Shown here one piece after another: positions 50,778 to 59,812 of a DNA stretch of 64,000 nucleotides (positions within the stretch are counted from its first letter, which is position 1; each line of letters opens with the position of its first letter). The translations under genes were made by a program, and so were the position numbers. Below the pieces are notes generated by a model, which ran no database searches, had not been told where the DNA came from, and saw nothing but the letters and a program-made list of their open reading frames with translations. Where the stretch lies: the NCBI RefSeq assembly GCF_023008585.1, contig NZ_CP095390.1, forward strand, positions 1,674,001 to 1,738,000, read 5' to 3'. The stretch comes from Natribaculum breve. Lineage in GTDB: Archaea > Halobacteriota > Halobacteria > Halobacteriales > Natrialbaceae.

Positions 50778-51608
50778 GGGCCAGATCGCGAACAGCACCT
50801 CGTCGACGAACTCCTCGTCGATCCGGTAGTGTTCCTCGCGTTCGCCCTCCCGTTTCCAGCCGTTGGCCTCGAGGAACTCGATCGCCTGCTCGTTCGTCGC
50901 GGGAACGCTCTGGTAGACCTTCCGGTAGCCGTCGCCGGCCCACTCGAGGCCGTACTCGAGCAGCGCCGAGCCGATCCCCTCCCTGCGGTAGTCCGCAGTG
51001 ACGCCGACGGTGAGTTCGGCCGTGTGACACAGCGAGGGGAGCTCTGGCGCGTCGACGTGAAGCCAGCCGACGAGTTCCTCGTCGGCCACGGGCGATTCCT
51101 CCTCGCCATCCTGGTCCGACTCGGGTTCGAACACCGCGACGAAGAACACCCTCGAGCGTTCGTCGTTGGCACGGACGAGCGCCGGCTCGCGCTCGAGTTG
51201 TTCGACGACGTTCTCGGCGACGACGTAGGTGCCCTCGCTGCCGACCGACCGCATGACCTCGATCAACCCCTCTCGATCTTCTTCGCGAGCGGGGCGGATC
51301 GTCACCGCCCCGTCTGCGAGTTCGTGCTCGGTTGGCGTCGCCGACAGGGAGATCCTGAGTTTGCCGTCGGTTTCGACGAGGTAACCGGCGTCTTTCAACT
51401 TCTCGACAGACGCCCGAAGTTCGTCGGGAGAGAGCGGCACCGCTTCGGAGTACGTCCCCGACCGAGCGGGCTTCGACTGGGCCGGGCCCCTGTCGATCCG
51501 AATCGACCGCGCGAGTTCGTCGGGCGAAACTGCGCCGTGGCACTCGACGTACTCGTAGATCGCCCGCTGCGTCTCGTCCTCGAACGACAGCGTCGGATGA
51601 ACGCTCAT
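50775..51608 (-). CDS. GNAT acetyltransferase with N-terminal winged-helix-like domain
   Basis: 277 aa. Residues 1-95 look like a small helical/winged-helix domain (TQRAIYEYVECHGAVSPDELARSI, SVEKLKDAGYLVETDGKL). Residues about 105-277 are a GNAT domain with the acetyl-CoA loop VTADYRREGIGSALL. The HTH-like part may regulate substrate access or be a fused regulator. ATG 51608; TATA-like GCATAATAATAGC lies 25-35 bases before it on the minus strand. Substrate unknown. Confidence 0.85.
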   Translation of the reverse strand: MSVHPTLSFEDETQRAIYEYVECHGAVSPDELARSIRIDRGPAQSKPARSGTYSEAVPLSPDELRASVEKLKDAGYLVETDGKLRISLSATPTEHELADGAVTIRPAREEDREGLIEVMRSVGSEGTYVVAENVVEQLEREPALVRANDERSRVFFVAVFEPESDQDGEEESPVADEELVGWLHVDAPELPSLCHTAELTVGVTADYRREGIGSALLEYGLEWAGDGYRKVYQSVPATNEQAIEFLEANGWKREGEREEHYRIDEEFVDEVLFAIWP

Positions 51609-51915
51609 ACCCCACCCCCGACGACGAGCGCTATTATTATGCTGCGCGTACCGCTGGTCGGCGACCGAGTCGACTCGAGGAAGCGCGTGACTGCCAGGAC
51701 GGCACGGGATCGTTTCGAGCACGAGAAATCGTCTATTATGCTGCACCGACGCCGGTGTCGTCTGCAGTGGCGAACCGACGGATCTGGCACCGAACGACTC
51801 GAGTCGGCGGACGCCGACTGGTCTCTCGAGACGACAGCGATCGGTGCCGGCTTCGGCCCTGTAGCTACGAATGACAGAATCCGTGCACGGAATCTCAACA
51901 TCGATTAACTGACCG
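51609..51915. other. Spacer between the GNAT gene and the IS
   Basis: No credible gene. CTATTATTATGCTGC near 51630 and CTATTATGCTGC near 51732 are related AT-rich motifs that may be tandem promoters of the GNAT gene. TCCGTGCACGGA just before the transposase is a perfect palindrome. The exact IS boundary is not determined. Confidence 0.4.
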
Positions 51916-53712
51916 GTGGGGGACGATTCGTCCCCCACTGTGACAAACAACTGGTCAGATCGTGTTGCGGCTGCTGATGACAGCCGCACTCAACGATCAG
52001 TTGACGAGCGCCTACAAGATATCGGTCCACTCTCAGGCGGGTGGCTGCCCCTAACCAAGCAAGCCGCCGAGGTCGTCGACAAGACGACCTCTGCGGCCGA
52101 GTTGGTCACTCACCTCGACGTCAGCCAATACTGCCATGCTGATCCCATTCCCCATTGGCACGACTCTAAACCGTTCGAACCGATGCTCCGGGCGATTCTC
52201 CTGAAGGAACTCGAAGACGCGTCCGATGGCTGGCTCCATCGGACGCTCGACAGTGACCCTCAACTTGCGGATGCTCTTGGCTTTAATCCCGACGACACAC
52301 CTTCACGAAGCACGATCTCCCGGGCACAGACTAATCGGTTTGCGGACCTCCAACCCACGATCGAGACCGCTACTCGTCAGATCCAAGCGTTGGCCGCCGA
52401 ACGCGGTAGTCCGATCGGGACACCGTACGAAGACAGCGCTTCGGAGGAGCCAACAGGCTCCTCGAAGCGCACAGTCAACCGTCTCATTCGGAGGAAAACA
52501 CGTGATCTCCTCGACGAACTCCAAACTGTCGTGTTGCCTGCCTTTGAGTTTGACCGACCTGATGACCCGGTTTACGACGACGAGGAACTCCTGATGCTGG
52601 AGGCCTGTCTCGGGCTGACAGGCACCGCCGCTAACGGCGGTGCCGAAACCTACGGCGATTTCGTCAATCCTGACCCAGATCTCGACGATCCCTTCTACGA
52701 GGACGGACCGAGTGGAGAGACGCTTCTGGAGGCGATCAAGGACCTTTCACCGACACAAATCGCGGAGATGGTCAACCAAAGCGCGGCCCGCGTCTTGACG
52801 CGGGCCAAGCCTCGCTTGGAGTTCGAGACACCAGTCATGCTGTCGATCGACATGACCTACGTCGCTTTCTACGGGGAGCGTGAGGAACTCGTACGTGTCC
52901 AGGGTGCGCCAAAGGACAAGTCCTACAACTGGTGCTACAAGTTTGCAACCGCGAACGTTGTTGGAGACAACGTTCACTTCGCAGCTGCGATGCTTCCAGT
53001 CGGGCACGCTGATTACCACGACCCAGAGAGCTATCCTGGCAAAAACAGGAGTTACCGAGTCGGCGATATCGTTCGCCGACTCGTCGACCACGTCAACGAC
53101 GTCTGTCGCGTTCATACGCGGCGACTCTACGCTGATCGGGAGTTCTACGCCACGGACGTATTTTCGGTACTCGAACAGCGAGACCTTTTCTACGTGATTC
53201 CGGCACCGCGCGATGACCGCGTCAAGCGGTTCATCGCGCGCATGGACACGGATGTAGAGGGACAAAAGCAAGTGACAGTCAAATCCGAGCACGCGGTGTA
53301 CGGGCCGGTAAAACATGGTGTCTCCAACACCAGAGCTGAGACGACGCTGGTTGGACTCCCGCCAGACGAGGACTGCGACGAGATGCAGGTATTTGCGACC
53401 AATCTCGACGTAAACGACGAGATTGGTCTTGACCGTCGCTTGACGAAAAAGCAAATCACTCGCTACAGACGCCGAGGCGGGATCGAAACGGCCTATAGTA
53501 AGATCAAGGAGTTCGCACCGTGGACGACGTCGACAAACTTCTCTATCCGGTTATTCCACTTCGGCTTCGCAGTTCTACTGTACGATCTATGGTTGCTTGT
53601 GGACTTTCTCGTCCAGACGTTGATCGACATCATCGAGTTTCGCACGAAACCGCGGGTGACTGCCCCGCGGTTTCGTGCGTTCCTCCGGAGGGAGGTGAGC
53701 GCATTGCTGTAG
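51916..53712 (+). CDS. IS4-superfamily DDE transposase (598 aa)
   Basis: The C-terminal half holds the DDE site: first Asp in MLSIDMTYVAFYG, second in RRLYADREFYATD and the Glu in RRGGIETAYSKIKEF. The last also fits the IS4 signature Y(2)R(3)E(6)K exactly (YRRRGGIETAYSKIK). The protein is longer than ISH3-type enzymes. Base composition is less GC-biased than in neighbours, consistent with transfer. GTG 51916 opens the frame inside a hairpin; GTG 51940 is an alternative start. At least twelve hairpins with 7-16 bp stems lie inside the frame. Confidence 0.88.
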   Translation: MGDDSSPTVTNNWSDRVAAADDSRTQRSVDERLQDIGPLSGGWLPLTKQAAEVVDKTTSAAELVTHLDVSQYCHADPIPHWHDSKPFEPMLRAILLKELEDASDGWLHRTLDSDPQLADALGFNPDDTPSRSTISRAQTNRFADLQPTIETATRQIQALAAERGSPIGTPYEDSASEEPTGSSKRTVNRLIRRKTRDLLDELQTVVLPAFEFDRPDDPVYDDEELLMLEACLGLTGTAANGGAETYGDFVNPDPDLDDPFYEDGPSGETLLEAIKDLSPTQIAEMVNQSAARVLTRAKPRLEFETPVMLSIDMTYVAFYGEREELVRVQGAPKDKSYNWCYKFATANVVGDNVHFAAAMLPVGHADYHDPESYPGKNRSYRVGDIVRRLVDHVNDVCRVHTRRLYADREFYATDVFSVLEQRDLFYVIPAPRDDRVKRFIARMDTDVEGQKQVTVKSEHAVYGPVKHGVSNTRAETTLVGLPPDEDCDEMQVFATNLDVNDEIGLDRRLTKKQITRYRRRGGIETAYSKIKEFAPWTTSTNFSIRLFHFGFAVLLYDLWLLVDFLVQTLIDIIEFRTKPRVTAPRFRAFLRREVSALL

Positions 53713-53818
53713 ATCCCGCCCCGTGCTTGCCCTTTCTGAGAGGTATCACTGTCTAAATCGACTGATTATACCGTTTTCGCCCACCCGACCGCCACTCACG
53801 GGTGGTGAGTGGCGGTCG
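51916..53818 (+). mobile_element. Insertion sequence with IS4-type transposase (ends approximate)
   Basis: Span from the first hairpin at the transposase start (51916-51938) to the 14-bp hairpin downstream of the stop (53786-53818). TCGATTAACTG to the left (51901-) and TCTAAATCGACTG to the right (53753-) show weak inverted similarity that might be the true termini. I could not identify a clean terminal repeat or target duplication, so the limits are provisional. Confidence 0.6.
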
Positions 53819-55196
53819 TGATTCCTTGATCGGCCCTGTATTCGGGATCGATTCCTACCGACAGACGCGAATCTCGTGCACGGATTTTGGGGTATTCGCA
53901 GCACCACCGGCCATTTCTATATCCCGATATATGGTTTATTATATGAACGTCCGTACAGGTGATCCACTTGCGGACGGTATCGGTCGCGACAACGGACGAT
54001 CGAAAGAGGAGCCCCACACGGCCACACCGAGTTCGGTCCGCTTCCGTTCGTACGGACCGCTGTCCGTCCGTCCCGCAGCGACCGCGTCCCGTCGGGCGGT
54101 CGCTGCGGAAAATCGGAACAGCAGACCGTATCAGGCGAGGCGTCGCGTTCGGCCGGCCGATGCGAGATCCAAATCCCCGTTCTCGCACTGTCTGGGTCTC
54201 CGCGCACGCAAAGACACCGGTTCGTCGACAGTGATGCATGGTCGCAAAGGAGTTCAGCGACGCGATGACCGGTGGAATACCCCAGGTGTGGGTACTGCCG
54301 ACCGTCGCCGTGTTCGACGCACCCGAACGACGGACACGGGTGATTCGACACCGACACACCGCGCGATCAGTACGAACGACGAGGGCGTTCCTGGCTATCG
54401 CGCTGCCAGTACCCCGCTCGCGCGCGTATCTGAACACGACCAGGTGTGGCGCAGCTGGCGACTCGAGACTGGGCCCCATCGCTCGAGTCACAGCGACAGT
54501 ATCGTCCCGTACGTCCCTGCCGACACGGGAGATCACGGAACACCTCGAGCGTCGGTACCCGTCACGATCGGCCACCGTCGGACCCTCCGGTACGGGACGG
54601 TGTCGCGACCGGTAGGTTCGCGAACGCTGTCGGCTGGACTCGACGAACTGTCCGTAACGGTGTGCGATCGGGCCCGATTCGGCACCGATCCGACCGCAAC
54701 TCGCGCTTCGGGACGAACGCTGATTTTTCCGGGCTCGAGACGATAACGCCAGTCCGATCGCCCCTGGTTCCCCGTCGTGACTCGCCGCCTGCGTGCGGAA
54801 ACGCGATGGGAAGTGTGGACCGGCTGTGTCATCAACGACGCAACTCGAGTCGAGTCGGTCAGCCGTTCGTCGATCGCGACCGGAAAGAACCGGCGGACGC
54901 CGACGGGGCCGGCGTTCGCGACTCGAGAAGGATAGCACGTCGCTCGTTCGCTGCGCTTCCCTCCGAAATCGAACGACGCAGATCGATTCACACCCGTCGC
55001 CGACGGATCGCCTGGCGCAGGTCATAAATCATATATTGCGATATCAAATTCGCGGTTATCGGTATCCCCGTCCGAACGAATCGACCGTGCCCGAAAAACG
55101 GTGAAGACGACGCGGTGATCGGCCGTCGTGGACGTGAGCGACCAGCGGTCGCCGGCGGACGAGACGATCGCTCGAGGAGGTACGAAAAAAGCGTGA
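53713..55196. other. 1.5-kb segment without a credible gene
   Basis: The open frames here are Arg/Ser-rich with no conserved motif and look like chance frames in GC-rich DNA. It holds the hairpin at 53786-53818, an R4 palindrome at 54052-54134 and two AT-rich boxes in inverted orientation, ATATCCCGATATATGGTTTA at 53919-53938 and its counterpart at about 55020-55050. It may be a decayed insertion, a non-coding RNA region or a non-autonomous element. Confidence 0.5.
54052..54134. repeat. Dispersed palindrome R4, best-preserved copy
   Basis: Outer ends TACGGACCGCTGT and ACAGCAGACCGTA; inner perfect arms CCGCAGCGACCGC and GCGGTCGCTGCGG (13 bp). It ends in TATCA like the other palindromes. Confidence 0.7.
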
Positions 55197-55796
55197 TTAT
55201 GCGCCGCGGGGTTCGGTCGCCGACGCCACGTCTTCCTCTTCGACGCCGCGACCGGCGACGGCGACGAAGACCATCGAGATGCCGGTCGCGAGCAGGCTCA
55301 CGCCGACCAGCAGACCGACGGCCCACATCGCGTCCGCGGGGAAGCCGAGCCAGAGGAGGCCGGCCAGGACGAGCGAGATCGCACCGCTCGCGGCGATCCA
55401 GCCGCGTCCCTTCTGCGCACCCATCCGCAGGCTCAGTCCGAGTTCGGCGATGCCGTCGACGAGCAGGTAGGCGATGACCAGCAGCGTCAGGCTGGCCAGC
55501 CCGAGAATCGGGTTCGCGAGCAAGAGGAGTCCGGCGAGTGCCGAGACGACGCCGAGCGTAACCTGCCAGAGCGAGCCTTTCCACCCGCGGGCGGAGAAGG
55601 CGTGGACGCCGTGGACGATCCCGCCGAGTACCAGTAACGCGCCGAGGAGGTACGTCATCGAGATACCCGTCACGAACGGGAACGCGATCGCGAGAACGCC
55701 GATCAGTGCGATGACTCCGCCAGCGATCGCGAGCGTGCGCCATCCCTTCTGTAGCGAGTACGCCGCGTACTCCTCGTCAGTTGTCATTGAGTTCAT
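55197..55796 (-). CDS. HdeD/DUF308-family membrane protein
   Basis: 199 aa with six predicted transmembrane helices in three hairpins rich in Gly/Ala/Leu (IAGGVIALIGVLAIAFPF, LLGALLVLGGIVHGV, LTLLVIAYLLVDGIAEL), the DUF308 pattern of HdeD acid-resistance proteins. ATG 55796 is preferred: GGTGAG lies just before it as a ribosome-binding site, and a TATA box TTTTATATA lies further upstream near 55830-55840. Role in haloarchaea unknown; probably stress-related. Confidence 0.87.
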   Translation of the reverse strand: MNSMTTDEEYAAYSLQKGWRTLAIAGGVIALIGVLAIAFPFVTGISMTYLLGALLVLGGIVHGVHAFSARGWKGSLWQVTLGVVSALAGLLLLANPILGLASLTLLVIAYLLVDGIAELGLSLRMGAQKGRGWIAASGAISLVLAGLLWLGFPADAMWAVGLLVGVSLLATGISMVFVAVAGRGVEEEDVASATEPRGA

Positions 55797-55944
55797 TTTA
55801 CTCACCAGTTATGAATACGACGTGTGAGTATATAAAACATATTTACGAGTTTACATTTAATCCGGGGAACGGACAGGTCCGCCGACGGGAGAATCGCGCC
55901 GTGAAACGGGGCAGTTATACTGATTCACCGAGTCGATCACGACC

Positions 55945-56052
55945 GTGACCGACGACGGCAGCGAAGAGTACGTCGACTGCGAGCAGTGTGGGCACCGAGT
56001 CCCGGCGGCCATCTATCGGGAGCACTTGCTCAAGGAGTGCCTCGGCGAGTGA
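55945..56052 (+). CDS. C2HC zinc-finger microprotein (35 aa)
   Basis: GTG 55945 to TGA 56052. The protein is almost only one finger: CEQCG, eleven residues to His, then Cys five further on (C-x2-C-x11-H-x4-C). Spacing resembles the small zinc knuckles common among haloarchaeal microproteins. Codons are genome-typical. It converges with arcS 26 bases further on. Function unknown. Confidence 0.6.
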   Translation: MTDDGSEEYVDCEQCGHRVPAAIYREHLLKECLGE

Positions 56053-56078
56053 CGGACGCTGCGCGGGGGCGACGCTGG

Positions 56079-57830
56079 CTACTTCTCCTCGACGTGGCGG
56101 ATCTCACAGGCGATTCCGCGCGTACTCTCGACCATCTCGCGACCGAACATCTCCGCGCGGCCGACGCCGAAGGCCTTCGGCCCCTCGACGACGACCTCGT
56201 CGCCGACGCGGATGTCCTCGTCGGCGTCGACGACGCCCGGCGCGAGGACGCTGCCGTGTGGAACGAAACCGTCGATCTCGACGCGTTTCGTCGGCGCGTC
56301 GCTGTCGACCCACCGCCGCGCTCCCTCGAGTGTGAACGAGAGCGTCCCGTACTGGGGGACCATCGTCGCCAGCTGCGTCTCCTCGGCGTCGCGAACCTGG
56401 ATTCGCGGGTAGCGACTCGTCGTCGTAATGTCCTCGAAGAGGTCGTCGCCGGCTCCGTCGCCGAGCAGGTAGTCGGCGATGGCACGGACGGTGTTGTGTT
56501 CGCGTTCGCGTTTCCGGTACGCGGGCCGTCCGGCGAGCGCGTCCCCGAGGTTCGCGAGCGACTCGTCGTCCGTCGGGTGGTCCGCGACGGTGTAGGTGAC
56601 CTCGAGGTCGAGTTCGTCCTCGACGCGAGAGACGATGTCGCGGTAGCCCTCGTCGGGAACGTGAGCGACGATCTCGGGGTAGTCGTTGCGCTCGAGGTAG
56701 CGCCGGAGCACCTCGCTGACGAACTGCTTCTCGTCTTCGGACCACCGACCCGTGACGACGGTGTCGTAGTGCTGGGCGGGGTAGGTCGTCTCGAGTTCCT
56801 GTGGGACGACGCCGATCGGACTCGTCATCGAGACGAGGTGGGCGCGCCACTGGATGGCGTCGTGGAACTGCCGGTGGCTCTGGGACTCGCTGTAGGGCTT
56901 GCGAGCCGAACAGGGGACGAGGACGAGCGGTGCGGAGAAGCGATTCTGGTAGCGCGTCGTCACGCGGTCGGCGTAGCGCTGGATCTCGACCCGGCGGAGC
57001 GTGTCCTCGGTCGCCGCGGAAATCTCGGCGTCACGGAGGATCGGCGTGCGCTCCTCGAGGTACTCCCACTGGGAGTCCAGTTCGCGCATCGCAGCGGTGA
57101 GCCACTGGTCGTGGCGGGCCTGTCCCTCGAGGTAATCCCGCAGGCGGCCATCGCGAATCCGTCGGCGGACGACGGCGAGTTCCGCCTCGAGTGCGTTCCG
57201 GTTGTGCTCGACGCAGTCCTCACGGGTGAACTCCTCGCGTGGGGTTCGGCAGGCGGGACACGAGCAGGGAAGCTCCTCGAGGTCCTCGAGGAAGTACTCG
57301 CCCTCGCTCGTGAGGTACTTCCCCTGCGTTCCCTTGACGGTAGCTCGCGAGGCGTCGAACAGGTCGACGCCGGCGTAGGCGAGCGTCGCGACGTTCCGGG
57401 GCGTCGCGACCCCCGAGAGGTACAGCGCGGTGTCCTCGGGGACGGCCTCGCGGACGTTCACCACGGCCTCGACGAGCGCCGCGCCGTGGCCGACGACGGA
57501 CTGGACGTCCGAGAGAACGTAGGCGTCGGTGCCCTGATCGGAGACGTACTCACTCGAGACGACGGCGGCGCTCGGGTAGTCGACGTCGGGGTTGTCGACG
57601 GCGAACGACTCCTGGACCTCGGGGGCGGTGCCGCCGGGGAACGCCCGGTGCGGGAGCACCGTCAGGTGTGCGTCGTCACCCTCGGGCAGTTCGCGGTCGG
57701 CCGACCAGAGAGAGCCGGCGTCTTCGACGACGTCGTCGACGAGCGCTGGCGTCGTCCGGGGCGACGAGAGGCGAAGTTCGCCCAGGCGCGCGGCCCCGTC
57801 GCGCTCGTGGACCTCGAAGTAGTCGGTCAT
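56079..57830 (-). CDS. arcS: Archaeosine synthase ArcS
   Basis: 583 aa. The N-terminal half is a degenerate TGT-like barrel with a zinc site remnant (LPCSCPACRTP). The diagnostic ArcS core PCSARKPYSESQSH follows near residue 315, and a C-terminal PUA RNA-binding domain covers about 505-583. ArcS attaches lysine to preQ0-15 in tRNA, and RaSEA then forms archaeosine. ATG 57830 starts MTDYFEVHERDG. It is downstream of the tgtA-TRAM pair on the same strand, separated by an R2 palindrome. Confidence 0.95.
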   Translation of the reverse strand: MTDYFEVHERDGAARLGELRLSSPRTTPALVDDVVEDAGSLWSADRELPEGDDAHLTVLPHRAFPGGTAPEVQESFAVDNPDVDYPSAAVVSSEYVSDQGTDAYVLSDVQSVVGHGAALVEAVVNVREAVPEDTALYLSGVATPRNVATLAYAGVDLFDASRATVKGTQGKYLTSEGEYFLEDLEELPCSCPACRTPREEFTREDCVEHNRNALEAELAVVRRRIRDGRLRDYLEGQARHDQWLTAAMRELDSQWEYLEERTPILRDAEISAATEDTLRRVEIQRYADRVTTRYQNRFSAPLVLVPCSARKPYSESQSHRQFHDAIQWRAHLVSMTSPIGVVPQELETTYPAQHYDTVVTGRWSEDEKQFVSEVLRRYLERNDYPEIVAHVPDEGYRDIVSRVEDELDLEVTYTVADHPTDDESLANLGDALAGRPAYRKREREHNTVRAIADYLLGDGAGDDLFEDITTTSRYPRIQVRDAEETQLATMVPQYGTLSFTLEGARRWVDSDAPTKRVEIDGFVPHGSVLAPGVVDADEDIRVGDEVVVEGPKAFGVGRAEMFGREMVESTRGIACEIRHVEEK

Positions 57831-57885
57831 ACCAGATGTGATCGGGGAGCGCGAAAGAGGCTGTCGAAAGCCGACCGACGAGGTC

Positions 57886-57975
57886 ATACTGCCGGACGAC
57901 AGTCGGTGAACACTCGGTCGCGTCTCACGGCCGCTCGCGTGCGATCGACGTGTGAATCGGTTCGTCCAGTAGTAT
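57886..57975. repeat. Dispersed palindrome R2, complete copy
   Basis: Ends ATACTGCCGGAC and GTCCAGTAGTAT are inverted; the middle holds TCGCGTGCGATCGACG. Its right end supplies the stop codon of the TRAM gene (TGATACTACTGG on the minus strand). It separates the tgtA-TRAM unit from arcS. Confidence 0.7.
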
Positions 57976-58337
57976 CAGCTAACGATCTCGAGATACGTGG
58001 CCGTCGCCGAGGTGTGGCCCCGGTTGAACGAGAGCAGTTTGAACCGGACCACGTCCGCGACCTCGAGGTCGGCGGGGACGTCCTCGACGAAGACGACGAA
58101 GCCCTCGACCTTGCAGACGGCGTGGCGCTCACCCGTGTGGTGCCGAGAGAAGTCGACGACGCCCGCCTCGTGGACGTCGCCGAGTTCGACCGGCGGCTCG
58201 CGCGCCTGGGCCTCGCGGTGGCGTTCGAACGATTCCCGTTCGTCCGCAGGTCGGCCGCCCCGAACTCGTCGAAAGAGCCACGTCCCGAAGACGACGGCGA
58301 CGATCGCACCGAACGCCAGCGATGCGGCCCCGATCAT
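57975..58337 (-). CDS. Membrane-anchored TRAM-domain protein
   Basis: 120 aa. One N-terminal transmembrane helix (about residues 3-22) is followed by basic residues and a TRAM domain (about 50-120: [13 protein letters not shown]..., [10 protein letters not shown]..., [21 protein letters not shown]). TRAM is a small beta-barrel that binds tRNA and other RNA in modification enzymes. The ATG overlaps the tgtA stop (ATGA), so the two are coupled. A tether for tRNA at the membrane is possible but speculative. Confidence 0.85.
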   Translation of the reverse strand: MIGAASLAFGAIVAVVFGTWLFRRVRGGRPADERESFERHREAQAREPPVELGDVHEAGVVDFSRHHTGERHAVCKVEGFVVFVEDVPADLEVADVVRFKLLSFNRGHTSATATYLEIVS

Positions 58338-59812
58338 CGATCGCGCGTCAGGTCGATCGTCTCGACGCCGTCGGGAAGCGCCTCGAGTACCCCCTCGGGC
58401 CACCCCCGGTGGCCGAGCGTGAACTCGCTTTCGGGGTTCGCCTCGACGAGGCGGGCCACGCCACGGGCGGCAGCCTCAAGTGCGGCCCGGTCGGTCCGCT
58501 CGGGCACCTCGGCCGTGAGCGGGTAGCTCTTCGAGAGCGCCCGCGGGAACGGACCGAAGGGGGGTTCGACGCGCCACGATTCGTCGTACTCGCCGGCGTT
58601 CGAGGGATCGCCTTCGGTGAGAAAGACCGCATCGGGCACCTCGAGGCGTGCGAGGCGCTCGTGGTGGCGGATCACTTCGGGGCGGCGGGCGCTCTCGTGG
58701 GACGTGTAGAAGAACGAGCCCTTCGAGACGGGGTCGGTTCGCTCGAGTTGCTCGGCGTGGTCGAGTAAGGCGCGATAACCGTCGAGCATCGCCGGGTGGG
58801 CGCGAGCGCGCTGTTCGACGAGTTCGAGCAAGTTCCCCGCTCGGATCGCCTGTTTGATCCGGCTTATCTCCTCGAAGGTGACGTGGAGGTTGTGGGCGGC
58901 GAGTGCCTCCTCGCGGTCCTCGTCCGGAAGCGCTCGGAGGTCGTCGGGATCGGAGGCGGCACAGACGGGACACGAACACGGGAGATAGTCGAGGTCGTCG
59001 AGGTGGCGAGTGCCGCGGACGGTGAGGTAGCGATCGTCGCGGGCGTAGAGCGCGTAGGCGGCGGAGTCGAACAGGTCACAGCCCATGGCGACGGCGAGCG
59101 CGAACATCATCGGGTGGCCGGCACCGAAGAGGTGGACCGGCGCGTCGGCACCCAGTCCGCGCTTTGCGGCGGCGACCACGTCGACCATGTCGGCGTAGCG
59201 GTAGTCGTTCATCAGCGGGACGACCGCACCGACCGGGAAGACGTCGAGGTCGGTCGCGTCGGCGTGGCAGGCGGCGTCCTCCCGGAGGTCGGGATACGTC
59301 GATCCCTGCACGGGCGCGTTGACGAGCATGTCGCCGACGTCGACCTCCTCGGCGACCTCGAGTCGCTCTTTCGTGGTCTCGAGTTCCGATTCAGCACGCT
59401 CGCGGGAGACGTCCGGCGGGGTCGGGATGTCGACCGGCGTCCCGACGTCGGAGCCGATCTCGTACTGGAACTCGAGGATCTCTTCGGTGGTGACGGTGAT
59501 CTCGCCGTACTCCGAGAGCTGAAACGACCCCGAGTCGGTCATGATCGCGCCGGGAAAATCGAGCACGTCGTGGAGCCCGTCCTCGAGCGCTCGCTCGCGG
59601 AGCCCGTCCGTGTTGTGAATGATGTAGGAGTTCGTAATGAGCATCTCGGCACCGAACTCGTCGGCGAGCCGGCGCGGCGAGATCGTCTGCAAATTCGGAT
59701 TAATCACCGGCAAGAGAGCGGGCGTCTCGACGGTCACGTCGGCTCGCGGCACCCGCAACTCGCCGATTCGGCCGCCAGCGTCGGTGTCCCGGAGTTCGAA
59801 GCAGTCGCGCAT
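58334..59812 (-). CDS. tgtA: tRNA-guanine(15) transglycosylase (archaeosine) TgtA
   Basis: 492 aa. It exchanges G15 in the tRNA D-loop for preQ0. The catalytic barrel shows [13 protein letters not shown] with an active-site Asp, [14 protein letters not shown], and the zinc site CSCPVC with a His in [11 protein letters not shown]. The separate PUA-type C-terminal extension of full-length archaeal TGT is missing here; in haloarchaea it belongs to ArcS. Start ATG 59812 ([19 protein letters not shown]) fits the family. First gene of the tgtA-TRAM-arcS run. Confidence 0.96.
   Translation of the reverse strand: MRDCFELRDTDAGGRIGELRVPRADVTVETPALLPVINPNLQTISPRRLADEFGAEMLITNSYIIHNTDGLRERALEDGLHDVLDFPGAIMTDSGSFQLSEYGEITVTTEEILEFQYEIGSDVGTPVDIPTPPDVSRERAESELETTKERLEVAEEVDVGDMLVNAPVQGSTYPDLREDAACHADATDLDVFPVGAVVPLMNDYRYADMVDVVAAAKRGLGADAPVHLFGAGHPMMFALAVAMGCDLFDSAAYALYARDDRYLTVRGTRHLDDLDYLPCSCPVCAASDPDDLRALPDEDREEALAAHNLHVTFEEISRIKQAIRAGNLLELVEQRARAHPAMLDGYRALLDHAEQLERTDPVSKGSFFYTSHESARRPEVIRHHERLARLEVPDAVFLTEGDPSNAGEYDESWRVEPPFGPFPRALSKSYPLTAEVPERTDRAALEAAARGVARLVEANPESEFTLGHRGWPEGVLEALPDGVETIDLTRDR

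Noticed and set aside
53796-55025. 409-codon minus-strand frame in the gene-free segment
   Set aside because: Arg/Ser/Thr-rich, low acidic content, no motif, crosses palindromes; unlike any haloarchaeal protein.
55986-58526. 846-codon plus-strand frame opposite arcS and the TRAM gene
   Set aside because: Antisense to verified genes; composition is that of a shadow frame.
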